Positions 39,703-51,931 are shown, counted from the first letter of the stretch. The stretch: 64,000 bases of DNA from Pristionchus mayeri (GCA_036245805.1 BTRK01000004.1:46316690-46380689), one strand, 5' to 3'. Numbers and translations are program-made. Notes: generated by a model from the sequence alone, not told the origin.

Positions 39703-41774
39703 CTCATATTTTGTCTTCCTCTTGCTACTTCCCTTTGCAACGACCATCTCGGGGATCTTCAACAAGAATTACACACCCTATATCTCTTTCATCTTAAAAA
39801 AAATTGAAGCGCAAATCTCACAAGTACCTCAATCTCCATCACATTACACGGTTCTTCATTGGCATCATCGTAGTCTGGGCATTCAACATTTACGACCGGT
39901 TGATGCATCACATAATCCGCGAACTTCAGTGGTCTTGTCACAATTCTATTCGAGCTGGTGCGTTTCAGCACTTCGTCAGACTTAGGCAGTACCTGAATTA
40001 AATTTACATTTACAACCTCTCGAAAAAATCAGAAGTTTTAAAATCGTAAAAAATGAAACCTGTGGGTTTTTAGCTGTCTTCTGCCTCTTTCTCTTCTCTC
40101 CCTTCTCAATCACAACGTGCCCCTGGAATCGATTTTATTAAAAATATAAATGCTAATATCGAGACAGAAATGTTAATAATGGCTCCAAACTATAAATAAT
40201 GCAATTGGGACTTACGCTAGAGATATCTTCCGATGAATGAGTGGGAAAGGGATGAGACGGGTCTCCAACTGAATAGAATTGAGCCTGAAACTTAAAGATA
40301 ATACACAGGACACACGTGTGACTAGCCTTTCCATTGTCAGACATCTCCTCCTCTCTGTAGACATTGTCGTTAACCTGATATTTATGGTGATGGTACAAGT
40401 TGGAATTTTTATTTCGTAAAATACCGTAATACAACATTGTTTTTGGAACTGGTCGTTTTTTTTTGTTTTGGTGAGATTAAATTATAACATTTTATTAAAC
40501 ATTTATATCAAGTCATATATTGATTCAGTGAAAAAAAGATCATGAGTAGTACTCATTCAAGAGAATGCAAACCTCGTTTGTAAACGCTTGAGTTAATTCT
40601 TCATCCCCGGTTTTCTCCTTCCTTCTCATTTTCTCAATATGCGATTCGGGCTTCTCAATCGGTTGATCCATTACATAATCATAATACTTCACAGGTCTGG
40701 TGACAATCCGAGACGAACTACTACGTTTCAGCACTTCGCCATCCATAGAAGGGAACTGAATTCGAAATATATTGCCTTGGCTAACATCCAAATATGAAGT
40801 AATTATATATAAAACCAAAGGTCCTTCAAAGGTTTCGATGGTGATTCTCCTGATTTATCTTTCCAACTGTTTCACAATCATCATTTGTTTACTCTATTAT
40901 CTCTTTTACTTCTTCCAATTCGGTCTTACACACTTAGCGCTGCATTACATATAATTGATATACTTAGATCAACGAAATTTAACGACGGTTATAATCTAAC
41001 CTTTAGGGTTTTAACTGCTATCTGTCGTCTTTTCTTTCCTCTCGCCTCAAGCGTAGCGCCGTCCTTAAATATTCGTTCGTTTCGTATTTTCGTATTTCGT
41101 ACCGTTTTCCTTAAATATTCGTTCCTCATGTAGACACAGTTAAGCGGTCAAGATAAGTCAAGACCAGACATTAAAAAGTATTCAATAAATAGTACTTACG
41201 GTATCTTCTGATGAGTTAATGGAATAAGGATGGTCTATCTCAAAACTATATGCATCCAAAGAGAATGGGAACTGAAACCGAAAGGTTACAGGAAAATACA
41301 TGTAACTAACCTCTCCATGGTCAGACATCTCTTCCTTTTTATAGACATTATCATCGGCCTGAAATTATGATATTTATATATTTTTATCAAGCCAGCCTTT
41401 TAGAAGAATTCCAATTCTGTTTGACAGTATCTTCATGTAATAAAATAACAAAAAAAACCTCATTATCTAATGAATACGGATGGAAAAGTACGAGTGGCTC
41501 TTCTTTGGGCTCTTTCCGATTAGCATCAGATTCATTCGAGATCTGATAGGTACGCATTTCAATGACCAACTCTTAGAAAAATTGAAAATAATTACAAACA
41601 CAACATTGCAAAAATACGGTACAAAGTTATTAAGATATTTTTTGTTCGGATATTTGATTGTTGCTTAAAAAATAAATATAAAATAACCTTATTTCCCGCA
41701 GGCATTGGCGGGAATTCGTCCAATGGCTCCTTCTTTGGTTCTTCATTTAGAGAAATTGAATTGCCTGCCAGCAT
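39703..41774 (-). CDS. family B gene 10: head exons only, internally duplicated
   Basis: Start at 41774. Exons: 41688-41774 (29 aa, MLAGNSISLNEEPKKEPLDE), 41459-41542 (RKEPKEEPLVLFHPYSLDNE), 41311-41358 (ADDNVYKKEEMSDHGE), 41200-41271 (FSFEIDHP-type, NSSEDT), 41001-41063 (ARGKKRRQIAVKTLK), 40573-40755 (61 aa, SSSSRIVTRPVKYYDYVMDQ). A second set follows: about 40328-40375 (NDNVYREEEMSDNGK, GC donor), 40216 to about 40284 (SHPFPTHSSEDISS), about 40060-40123 (EKGEKRKRQKTAKNP), about 39828-39990 (SSNRIVTRPLKFADYVMHQP), 39703-39756 (AKGSSKRKTKYE, open donor). The four-exon block is thus duplicated. No zinc cassettes follow; the gene seems cut off at 39.7 kb, near repeat R1. Role unknown; basic KKRR stretches could be nuclear signals. 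Confidence 0.65.
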
Positions 41775-42020
41775 CTGTATCTGTAACACTACATGGCGAA
41801 TAAAAAAACATCGAGCACTTATTGAACCGTCGAAATATTTCATCCGGAATCTAACCAGATTTTATGCGCTTACGTCAATCACACAAGAAATTAAATATCT
41901 TTATAGATCTATGAAAAGAAAAAAGGGCACAGTTAGGAAATGAAAGAATAACGGAAGACGATGTGAAATGAACGATAATTAACATCGATTCTCGAAGTGC
42001 TTCTAATGACTCGCACGAGT

Positions 42021-45000
42021 TCAATCCTCGTCCAGTGAATGAAGAGTGAAATAGCGCCCAAGGCACTAAATTATGTTCATTGCGAAATAAGAAGTTCAGA
42101 AGAATAATTGTGGAATGATTTGAACAAAATCAAGAATATAACGCACCGTTTTGTCGTGTTTCTTGCGATCACTAGAACAGTTATATTTCAGACCACACAC
42201 GCAGATTAGGTAGATTCTATTCTGGAAATAAATAATTTTATCATACAAAAAATTCTTGAAAAACCTCTAACAGCGTCGTTTTATGATGAATTCTAAGATG
42301 CTCAATATATCCACGAGGAGTCTTGGGATGCACCTGAAAAAACAACTTTAAAACGATATAAATAGTTTAATTCTCTTAAAAAATATATATTTCTAAAACT
42401 TTCTTTCTAATAAGGAGAGATTAAGGAGAGATTTCAAATTACCCAATAACATATCCTCTAGCTTCCTATGATAAGTACGATATTTTCACAACAGAAATGT
42501 CTATTGAGCTCACCTCGCACAAGAAACACTGAGGGGTCACCTGAAATCAATTCATTTTCATTGTAAGGTCTTCAACATACATTATAATTTTTCCAAAAGG
42601 AAAACTAACCTTTACGCGATTTAACAGATTAATAATTACCTATTAAAATCGTACTACTAACCTCTTGATCCAGTTCGTGAAGGGTGAACTCGCTTCCCGA
42701 GCACTGAATATCATAGGAAGTTTATAATACGCAATGAGTTTCAAACTAAGAAAATTACCTTCTTGTCATGCTTCCTATTGTCGTCTTTTGTGGTGTGCTT
42801 GTGACCACAACCACACAGAATGTAGATTCCGTACTGAAATGAAAAAAATATGGTGAAATGAAATTGCTAACCAACCGCTTTCAGTGTAATTTTGTGATGA
42901 ACCCTTAGATGATCGGAATATCCACGCGGCGTCTTGGGATACACCTGATGGAAATTAACAGCACTTTCAATTGGAAGGAAAGATTGATAAGGGAAATGTC
43001 TTCCTGAGCCGTCAGTTGAACAATCAAAATAGTCATCAATCCATATCTATGTAATCTCAGCTAGGGCTGGCTGTTCGGTTCTGTTAGTGGATAATCCACT
43101 AACCGAAAAGTATTTCGATTACTCGGTAAGCACCTCAAGACACGAGAATCAATATGCATTCTCCAAACAAAATGATTATCCACAACACTTCGTCATGGAT
43201 TATCCGTATCGATTCGGCCATCCACACTCTCAACTCACCTCGCACAGTACACACTGAGGAGTCACCGATGGATCGGTCAATCTTCGAATTTGTCTGTCTT
43301 CTTTGCGAATAAGCGTGAAGTTAGAAATCTCGCACTGAAAGCAGAGCAAAAGTAGAGTAAAAGTAAAAGAAAATTTTTTAATAAAATTTTCCAAATTTTA
43401 ACATAAACATGCAATATGAACGTTCAATTGCAAAGTATACCTCGTAGCTGTGCTTGAAAGAGTACGACTCATTGCCACAATCGCAACGAAGCAGTAGTCC
43501 AGCCTGCAAATACGCTATTTAAAGTTACCCAACACCCTTAAAATTATTTGAATTCCCGCGAGTGCCTGATCAAGGCAAAATGAGTGAGAGAGTATGCAAA
43601 AACAAGATAGCGGGCTTGATCAGGCACGTGCGGCAAATCAAATACTTTCAAGGGTGTTGGATAACTTTAACTCTTTGAAGACTGCTAGTGGCAAACGTTG
43701 GCCAAACGATCCCATCGCCCTCCCTTGATTTCGCAATATGCGAGGGAGAGGCACGTAGAGATTTGCTATGCGGCATCGTTTCGCCATCCCTATTGTCAGT
43801 GGTCGAAAGAATGGGTCACAAAAATTGTAAAAAAGGGCACGTTTCAAAACTTTAATCATTTTGGATTTTGGATGTCATTTTGGACCTCCCTTTCGACCAC
43901 TTCAAGCCATTAATTAAAATGTAAATAATGCTCACCAAAGTAGGTGTAGTAAAGTGCTGCTCTATGAGATGCGTATACCATGCTGGCGCCGACCGTGAGC
44001 GATACTGCAACATGTTTAGAATTATTTATTTATTGATTGATAAATTAAGAAGAGCGTACTTCGCACTCCGGGCACTGTAGTTCATTCTTCTCTGCTTCAT
44101 TCCACATCAAGTCTCCATTTCTCATCTTCATTGATTTCGATTTAGATGATCCTTTGCACGTTGATTTTCTCTTCTGAAGAACACGTTGAAACTAAATATT
44201 TAATAAACTTCTGAATATCTCCTTGAAAAACATGAACGGAGAAAATTCAACACGGGAATTCCATTTTTATAAAAAAATAAGAGTTCAATGTGACACCCAA
44301 CGTAAGCAATTCACAAACCATCGACATCTCAGCGGTATGATCTGATTCCTCCATTGTCCATCTATCTCCGATCATATCTTCAGCCATTAAATGGTTCTCT
44401 CCAATACCATTACTCTAAAAGAAAATCCACATCGAGAAAATTTATCGTCTATGAGATCCGATATAAAGCTCAATCTATTTCCCAACGCTAATTCAAGACG
44501 AATTTCAGAGTTTAATTAAAACAAGACAAACTATCGTATAATCAAAATGGCAAACCGTGTAGTTCAGAAACGGATAGCCCGTAAATTCATCATGAAAATC
44601 CAGATTGAATTGCTAAAAGTATCATTCATCTTACGTCTTTAATAATAACTATACCTGGTCAACATACGAAAAAGGCGCATCAATAGGTTCTCCTTTAGGC
44701 ACCATCTAAATGTAATAGACTAGAACGAAAGAACGAGTACGGTACGGTAGGACGGATTTTCGTGCTTTCAACAATGTAACAGAAAAAAAACTAACCAATT
44801 CCTCCTTCAGAACATTTTGAACTGTAATATCTTCTCCAATGAAATCAAAATCGAATAGCTTAAACTCAATCATCAGATTATCACTTAGGTATTTGTCCAC
44901 CTGATAACCATCCAATAGAGAAATGCCTTTCGACTCTTTTGTTAGTTCACGCTGAGAAAAAAAATGATTAGAAATATCGTCGAAAATTTCATCTCCAACA

Positions 45001-48000
45001 CATTTCCAATGACAAGCACATGTTGTATAAGAGGTTAAATCATAACTTTCCAAGGAAAAACAAGTTAATGTTCATTCCAAGAAAATAGAGCAAGGAATAC
45101 CTCGTCCATTAATGGATGACTATGGTCAATTTCGAGTGGCTCTTCTTTCGGCACATTCAGACATGCATCAGAGTGGTTCGAGATCTGATACAAATCTCAT
45201 TGAATAGTTATATATATATTTATGCTATTTCGTTCGAAATAACGTTCACAGAATTGAAATAGAATAGGCAATTAATGACGGTTAAAATGACGAGGGTTAT
45301 TGGGATAATAGGGTCGGGGGGATCTACTCAGATGAACTGGTTTGATTCTCGGTATTTACTAAAAGCCTTGCCGCTCTTGGAAAGAAGCTATTGTGTCTGT
45401 AGTTGTGGTTCGATCCAGGATTATTGAAGTTCATGCCGTTTCGAGTGTAGTAGATTTTGAAATAATGTGGTTTTCGGTTGGAAATACTATATTTGCCTCG
45501 GATGAGATTTGTGGCTACTCTCTTATCAATCGCTATTCTACGCTTCTCTAGGGACTCAATGCCCAGTTTCTTGTTGCGAGCGAGAGCAGTGGGCATGTTT
45601 TCCCAGGTATGATTAAAACAGCGCATAAATAAACGTCTTGTGAAGTAGTTCTGTACTTTTTCGATTTCTTTTTTATCTTTATTTTGGTACGGATTGAAGA
45701 CGGAGGAAGCGCTTTCTAAAATCGGTCTAATATACATTGAGTACGTTTTGAGAAGTACTTCTATATTTTTGGTTCGTAAGGCTCTGAGGATAGTGTGACA
45801 TGCAGTTTTGCCTTTAGTGGATACGGTAGAACAATGGTCAGAGAATGAGAGGTTTTTTCTGGATAACAAAGCCGAGGTCTTTCACTTTTTCTTTTTGTTC
45901 CAGAGTTGTGGTTCCAATAGCATATGTTCGCTTTGTATTTGCTCTGCCTAGGTGCAGTGAGTTACACTTATGCGCAGCAAGGGGGAGTTGCCACTCTTCG
46001 GACCAGTTTACGATAGTGTCAATCGCAGCTTGTAGTGGGGCAGGCGAATTTCCCTTTCTAAAGGATCGATATATTTTCATGTCATCGGCATACATTCTCG
46101 CAACGACTCCGTGGTTTTGAACTAGGGAAGGGATTTCTGAGGTGTAAATAAGAAATAACAGAGGGCCTAAGACTGAGCCTTGTGGAACGCCGCTAGTTAC
46201 AGGCATTGAGGTAGAAAGCGCATCTTTTACTCTCACTTGGAATGATCTATGAGTGAGATATCCTGTTATCCAGTTGACTGTATTATCGGAGAGACCTATG
46301 GTGGTGAGCTTGAGTTTTAGCTTGGGGTGGGAGACTCTATCAAAGGCTTTTGCAAAATCAAAATAGATGACGTCAACTGGTTTCCCTTCACTAATAGATG
46401 CTGTCCAGTGTTCGAGGACTTCGAGCATTTGAAGTTCACGCGATCGTTTCTTACGGAATCCGCATTGCTCATCGGGGAAAATATCTAATTGTTCACAATG
46501 GGTGATAATGGATTTGCACAAAATGCGTTCAAAAACTCGACAAAAGAAGGATGTAATTGAGATGGGCCTGTAGTTTAGGGGATTGGAAAAGGGGGGTGAT
46601 TTCTTAACTGGTGTTACTATGGAATGTCGCCAATGGGAGGGGACCTTTCCAGATTGATAGGAGTTCCTAAAAATGATTTCAAGTGCTTCGGAAATGGGTA
46701 CGGCAATTCGTTTTATGAAGGTGAGGTCAATGTTCTCGGGGGTTTTACAGGAGGAGCGTTTCCATTTCTCAATAAGGGCACAGATTTCATGCCTAAGAAA
46801 CTGGGGTTCTTCGTAATTACCAAGTTGAGGGAGGTCTTGACTATTTGGCTGTTTTCCATCATCGATGGTGAACACGCTAACAAAAGTTTCGGCAAGTAAA
46901 TTTGCTTTGCCTAAGTCATCCATTACTAAGGTGCCATAAGCTCACGTCAGACCTTCTACTCCCTTGGATTTATTAGAACAACGTTTCATAAAACGGAAGA
47001 ACTTGTTCTTATCATCGCTTTCGATCACTTTTTTCTCGATGGTTTTGTGATACCGTTGTAACTCTTTGCGAAACTTTTTGTTTAGGTTCTCGAATTCATG
47101 TTGATCATTCGGATCGTTGCTATTAATTGATTTCTGCCATGCTTGAAAACGCTTTCCTAAGAGTCGCTCAATATGGGGGGGGGAAGTTTTCCATGTGAAA
47201 GGCTCACTTTGGTCCATGGAACATGGATGTCTATTGATTTTTGAATGACGCTTATCAAGAGGTCGTACATGAGATCCACATGTGATATTTTCGAAAATGC
47301 GCTTGTCCAATCGATGTTTGCTAACTGAGAGTTAATGAGGTCATAATCTGCATTTCTGTAGTCGCGCCTCAGAGTAAAAGCGGGTGCCGAATGACTCATT
47401 GCAAACTTTAATTCGACCGTCGAATGGTCAGACATTTCGAAAGGGGGGCATACTTCAGTTTGGGTGACGAGGCTGGGATGGTTACATAATACTAAATCAA
47501 GGATGTTTTCCTTTCTGTTAGGTTCTTTGACAAATTGGGCAAGTTTTGCTGAGTTACAGAGGTCAATGAATGATTGGGAGGGAGGGGTAACTGCTTTTGG
47601 CTGGGGAGAGGGGAAGATTGACCAGTTGATATCGGGTAGATTAAAGTCGCCAGTAACTATTGTTGGTTGGGGGCATGAGCAAAGGTCAAGAATTGACTTG
47701 GCAAGAGAGGCAGTTTGTATCGTATTTGCTTTGGGATTACGGTAGGCGCAGACAATCCTAATTAGGTCACCATTTATATCAACATCGACTGCTAATAATT
47801 CGTGGGATTCAGGTACGGTTTCATCAGCAATCTGTGCTGCGCTTATGGAAGAATGTAGTATGATCGCTACGCCACCGCCTCTAGAGTTTCTATCTCTTCT
47901 GAACACATTGTAGTACTGATCATGGTCACCTAGGAGAAGCGAGGTAGGGAATGTTGGAGAGAGCCAAGTCTCAGTGAGGCAAATCATAGTATACTTTTTA

Positions 48001-49785
48001 GAAAGGGTTTGTGAAAGATACTGTAGTTTGTTTTGGACAGAGCGGCAGTTGGCAAGAATGGCGGAGAATGAAAGTGAGTTTCTGTCTGCGTGATTATTTT
48101 TGGGCCGGTGAATCAATACCAGTTTCCCTGGGCTCCGAAGTTTGATGGAGTGCCATAGTGTGAAACATGGGAAAGGAACGGATTGGGGGTGGGGTACTGA
48201 TGAAGGAAGGGAACGTTGGGAATGTGTCTATAGAAGAATGGACGGGGAGGGGCTCCATATCCACTCGAGGCGTTGGGGGGAAGGAAAGGGGAGCTGTTCC
48301 GATGGTGGGTCTGATTCAGGAGAGGGCGGGGACGGGAATTCAGGTGATCAGGTCTGTGATTCGAGGCGGAAGTGAACACAGAATCACGTCTGCTTCTCGT
48401 TCTGTTCCTAGGTGGGGCTCCGTTCGACTGAGGACACGACTGCTGGCTGCGGGGTGGTTCGGTAGGTCTGACAGAGGGAGTGGGATCAGGTCCATTTCTA
48501 CCACAGCCAGGACCGGGAATCTTGCGGCGAGAGTCCTCCCTGTCAGCGTAGGAAGGACGGATGTACACTTCCTTGAAGAACGAATCGCGAGAGACAGATT
48601 GGCATTCTTTACGAAGAGAGAAGCGTGCTTTCTGGTGGGGAGAACCACCTTGGTCAATCGGATGTGAGGGGAATCAACCTCAGCAGGCGGCATCCGATAG
48701 ACGGTGATTGGCAGGCATGGGATTCCAGTCAGAGCAGTGAGAGAGACTACTTGATCGAAATCCCTCCTTACTTGTGCTGCCGGGCTGAGAGAGCGATCCA
48801 CGGGTAGGCGAGCGATGACCACACTCCTTTCGAGGTCAGACGGAGTCTCCGGGGAAGGGGTCGGGGAGGAAGTGGGGCTGACATTGGGATTGGTAGTGAG
48901 GGGAGGGGCAGCAGAGGTCGAGGGGGAGTTCATGTCAACATCGTCTACAGTGGCTACGCTCGAGTCAAGGGGAGGAGGGATACGCGTCTCCAACTCACGT
49001 ATCCTCTCCTCGAGTCTGCGTGAGTACTGCTGCTCCTGCTCGATCTTGTTGCTGAGACTGAGGCAGAACTGGAGGACTCCCTCGAGTGATCCAGTCACCG
49101 TGTACTTCCTTTTCTTCGCAAGGGGAGATGCCGTCGGAGAGAGAGACATGCGTTGTTGGCACCGAATTCAGAAATGAAAAAAAGTTTTCTTTTGTAAACA
49201 AGTCAATCACACTTGCTTACAAATAGGAAATTGGCTTGAGCATAGGGGGATGCGACAAGTATGGAACAAGCATGTTTACAACTAGTGCGACTACACCCGA
49301 GGAGAGGAATTGCCCATTTACCAGATGATATGCTTTTGAGATTTCGTCAAGATTTTAATTTTTTTCAAGAGCTTTTAATATATATATGGCTATTATATGG
49401 GCTCATTGTGAATTTAAGCTAATTGAACGTTGTTTCGTGAATTTCAAGCATCTTTCTAAAAAAATAAAACTACCTCATCATGAGGATACATCAGCGGGTC
49501 GTCCAATGGTTCAGCCATCGCCATAGTTAAAGCCTGCAATGAAACGGAATGTATCATACTACGTAAGATCAGCACTCAATTTAAAATAATGATTATTCAA
49601 AATCCCGCTGTTATATTCCTTCCATTCCAATGAAAATGGCCAGTGAAAATATCAGACCGTAAAAAATAATATATTCATTAAAATTTGCCGCAATAACCTA
49701 AAAATTAATAAAATAGTAAAAACAGAAAACATACCTTTCCCATCCATTCTCCGACAACTGCATGAGGCGTCTCTGCAGACACCAT
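42021..49785 (-). CDS. family B gene 8: intact zinc-cassette gene
   Basis: Eighteen phase-0 exons from ATG to stop: 49735-49785 (MVSAETPHAVVGEWMGK), 49474-49533, 45101-45184 (PKEEPLEIDHSHPL), 44796-44951, 44655-44705, 44556-44615, 44319-44414, 44060-44173 (NELQCPECE), 43936-44004, 43441-43503 (LLLRCDCGNES), 43239-43334 (CEISNF...CVLCE), 42876-42944 (YPKTPRGYSDHLRVHHKITL), 42759-42833 (YILCGCG..KHDKK), 42662-42703, 42514-42540, 42265-42333, 42147-42221, 42021-42065 (CLGRYFTLHSLDED, stop). No frameshift or lost splice site was found. CVLCE plus the HLRVHH exon forms a C2H2 finger split by an intron, followed by a CxCG...H...C unit; this pair occurs twice. A 4-kb CR1 LINE lies in intron 2 and a TTAA MITE in intron 9. 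The start is the first ATG of the first exon. Presumed nuclear DNA- or RNA-binding regulator; target unknown. Confidence 0.8.
43077..43107. repeat. short palindrome GTTAGTGGATAATCCACTAAC
   Basis: GGTT..GTTAGTGGATAATCCACTAACC is a near-perfect palindrome of about 30 bases in an intron of gene 8, next to GGGCTGGCTGTTCGG. Possibly part of a degraded MITE; no clear second end. Confidence 0.4.
43519..43670. mobile_element. TTAA-type MITE, copy 3
   Basis: TTAA|AGTTACCCAACACCC at the left, GGGTGTTGGATAACT|TTAA at the right; subterminal GAGTGCCTGATCA and TGATCAGGCACGTG pair. In an intron of gene 8. The internal segment is inverted relative to the other copies (GAGTGAGAGAGTATGCAAAA instead of TTTTGCATACTCTCTC). 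Confidence 0.85.
45324..46923 (-). pseudogene. CR1-type reverse transcriptase
   Basis: Frame 45838-46923 carries the RT core: LNYRPISITSFFCRVFERIL, QCGFRKKRS, the catalytic VIYFDFAKAFDRVSH, TSGVPQGSVLGPLLFLIYT and the active-site YADD. The C-terminal thumb continues in another frame at 45324-45869 (TILRALRTKNIEV, YIRPILESASSVF, RRLFMR), so one frameshift splits the enzyme. FDFAKAFDRVSH and GVPQGSVLGPLLF are characteristic of the CR1/jockey group, different from the RTE enzyme at 33017-34669. Confidence 0.9.
46942..48116 (-). pseudogene. APE-type endonuclease of the CR1 LINE
   Basis: Motifs of the exonuclease-endonuclease-phosphatase fold in order: LANCRSVQNKLQ, MICLTETWLSP, RGGGVAIILHSS, VCAYRNPKAN, TIVTGDFNLPDINWS and MSDHSTVEL (final His/Asp motif). 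The Glu of TETW, the Asp and Asn of GDFN and the SDH triad are present, so this domain alone looks intact. The connection to the RT (46942-47310) is in another frame. The enzyme nicks target DNA to prime reverse transcription. Confidence 0.88.
48113..49149 (-). pseudogene. ORF1 protein of the CR1 LINE
   Basis: The N-terminal part (49149 down to about 48560) has a short Ser/Lys-rich start, a predicted coiled coil (NKIEQEQQYSRRLEERIREL), a Pro/Ser/Thr-rich linker and a conserved region with VVIARLPVDRSLSP, as in CR1/L2 ORF1 proteins. The C-terminal part, in a second frame (48568-48113), is Arg/Pro/Asn-rich and ends FGAQGNWY. The shift between them suggests an indel. The RNA-binding chaperone role is known for LINE ORF1 proteins and inferred here. 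Confidence 0.65.
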
Positions 49786-50009
49786 ACCTTAATCGAAACT
49801 CGTTCCAGTACATTAACAGAAATTTAGTGATCAAAATATTCTGTCAGGAACGAAACCAGATCACGAAATATTTCATCAACCTTATTAACAACTGCTTTAT
49901 TATTGGAAAACGAGGGAATACACAACAACACGAATTGCACGGATGTAATTTATATGAATTATATTTAGTTTTGAATACCAGGAGTAGGTTAAATGAGTGA
50001 ATATCATGT

Positions 50010-51869
50010 TCACTCCTCGTCCAATTTTTGAAGAGTGAAATAGTTTCCAGGGCACTGAATTATGAGATCATACATATATATTATATGCTGATTGTAAGAA
50101 AACAAATATAATTGTATAGAAAGTGGACTTCTTACCTTCTTATCGTGCTTCAAATAATCGTGATCATGATTGTATTGGCTTACACACACGCACTTCAGGT
50201 TGATTTGATTCTGAAAGAAATACGATACTCATAGAGTGCATAAATGTCATTGTATAGAATGTGGAATTTAAAGTACTACCTTCTTATCGTGCTTTTGAAA
50301 ATCATGATCCAACAGCGTCTTCAGATGCATAAAATAATCAAATGAACTCTTGGGAGAAATCAGTTTGTGAAGGGTGAAATCGCGGCCGGTGCACTGAAGT
50401 GTACAATCAAAGCTGGTTGACCGAAGTAGAATAAAAAATGGAAGCAAAATAAATAGTACCTTCTTCTTGTCGTGCTTATAGTGATCACCATAAGTGTTAT
50501 ATCTGAGTCCACATGAGCAGAGAAGGTAGAGACCACTCTGAATATTAATTGATCTTACTCGACAAATATACTAACAAACCTGGGCCAGAGTAGTTTGATG
50601 ATGTATTGAGAGATGATTCATATATCCACAGGGAGTCTTGGGATGCTTCTAATACATAATCAACAATAACTATATTTTTAAGGAAGAATGAACAAGGAAA
50701 AGCGTAAAATGGAAGATCCTTTATGGTGAGAACTAGGAAAAGATAATTCAAATTTAAAAACTTTAAAGTTACCCAGCATCATTGAAACTATTTGAATTTG
50801 CACGTCTGTCTGATCACGACCATTCTCTTGTTTTTGCATACTCTCTCATTGTTGTTTTTGCCGTAATCAGGCACGCGCGGAAATTCAAATAATTTCACGG
50901 GTGTTGGGTAACTTTAATCGACATTCTTACCTTGCACTGTACACACTGAGGAGTAACCTGAAACGATTTATTTTGAATATATTGTTACTGTGAGAACAGA
51001 TTCCGTATAAATTCTCGTGGTGCGAGTGCAGAAGATTACCCGGTCCGGAACGGCCAATCTACTAACTCGCGGAACTTTTAATCGCATTTTAAGAGTTACA
51101 CTAAATTTTACGTTAATTCAACTAGCATATTCGTTTCCATTTCATTCCGGGCTGTTTCAAATATCATTCTCACATGACAAATGTACAATGTCAAGCAAAA
51201 AATGAGATTAAAACGTTCCGCGAGTTCGTAAATTTTGATACTACGTAATATTAAATACTACGTAATATGTGATGACGTGATGACGTCATCACATATTACG
51301 ATGACGTCATCACATATTCACATGATGACGAGAACGTATCTTAAATTATATTTTAAACTCCGCTAACATTAGTACTAACCGGCGGATCAGTGACCCTCCG
51401 AATGGGTTCGTCTCCTTTGCGAATAAGCGTGAAATTTGAAATTTCGCACTGAAAAAATCAGCTTCTATGCTGAAACTTCACCGAAAGACACAGTACTATA
51501 AAAAGGGTAAGGCAAAAAATAGTGCACCCACAATAATATAGTGGTCCCATTGTGAAAGTAGTGGCCCCAACTTTTGAAAAAATATTGTTCCCTAAAATTG
51601 GGAATAAAAATTATGGTCCCACGATTTTTAATGTAGTAAGCCATTTTGGCACCATTTTCTCTATTTGGGACCATTGTACTTTCAAATTATGGTACGATAT
51701 TTTTATAATGATCCCTGGGGACCACTACATATTCAAGGGCCATTATATTCTGGACCACTAATTCTTCGGGGCCACTATATTTACTTGGGTGCACTATTTT
51801 TAACCTTAACCCTATAAAATACCAAAATAATAATAATAATAATACCTTAATAATAATAATAATAATAAC

Positions 51870-51931
<62 letters not shown>

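Larger units (their letters stand above)
45290..49330 (-). mobile_element. CR1-type LINE, nearly full length, frameshifted
   Basis: Minus-strand element with ORF1 (48113-49149), an APE endonuclease (47157-48116) and a reverse transcriptase (45324-46923), in the usual CR1/jockey order. ORF1 ends in a stop overlapping the start of ORF2, compatible with termination-reinitiation. Ends are approximate: the 3' UTR after the stop at 45324 is short and the 5' UTR lies between 49150 and about 49330; no target duplication was identified. Frameshifts in ORF1 (about 48400-48560) and at three places in ORF2 (near 47160-47310, 46930 and 45850) make it inactive. It fills intron 2 of gene 8. Confidence 0.85.

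Noticed and set aside
48167..48667. 166-residue plus-strand frame rich in Gly and Arg
   Set aside because: Antisense of the Pro/Arg/Asn-rich C-terminus of the LINE ORF1.
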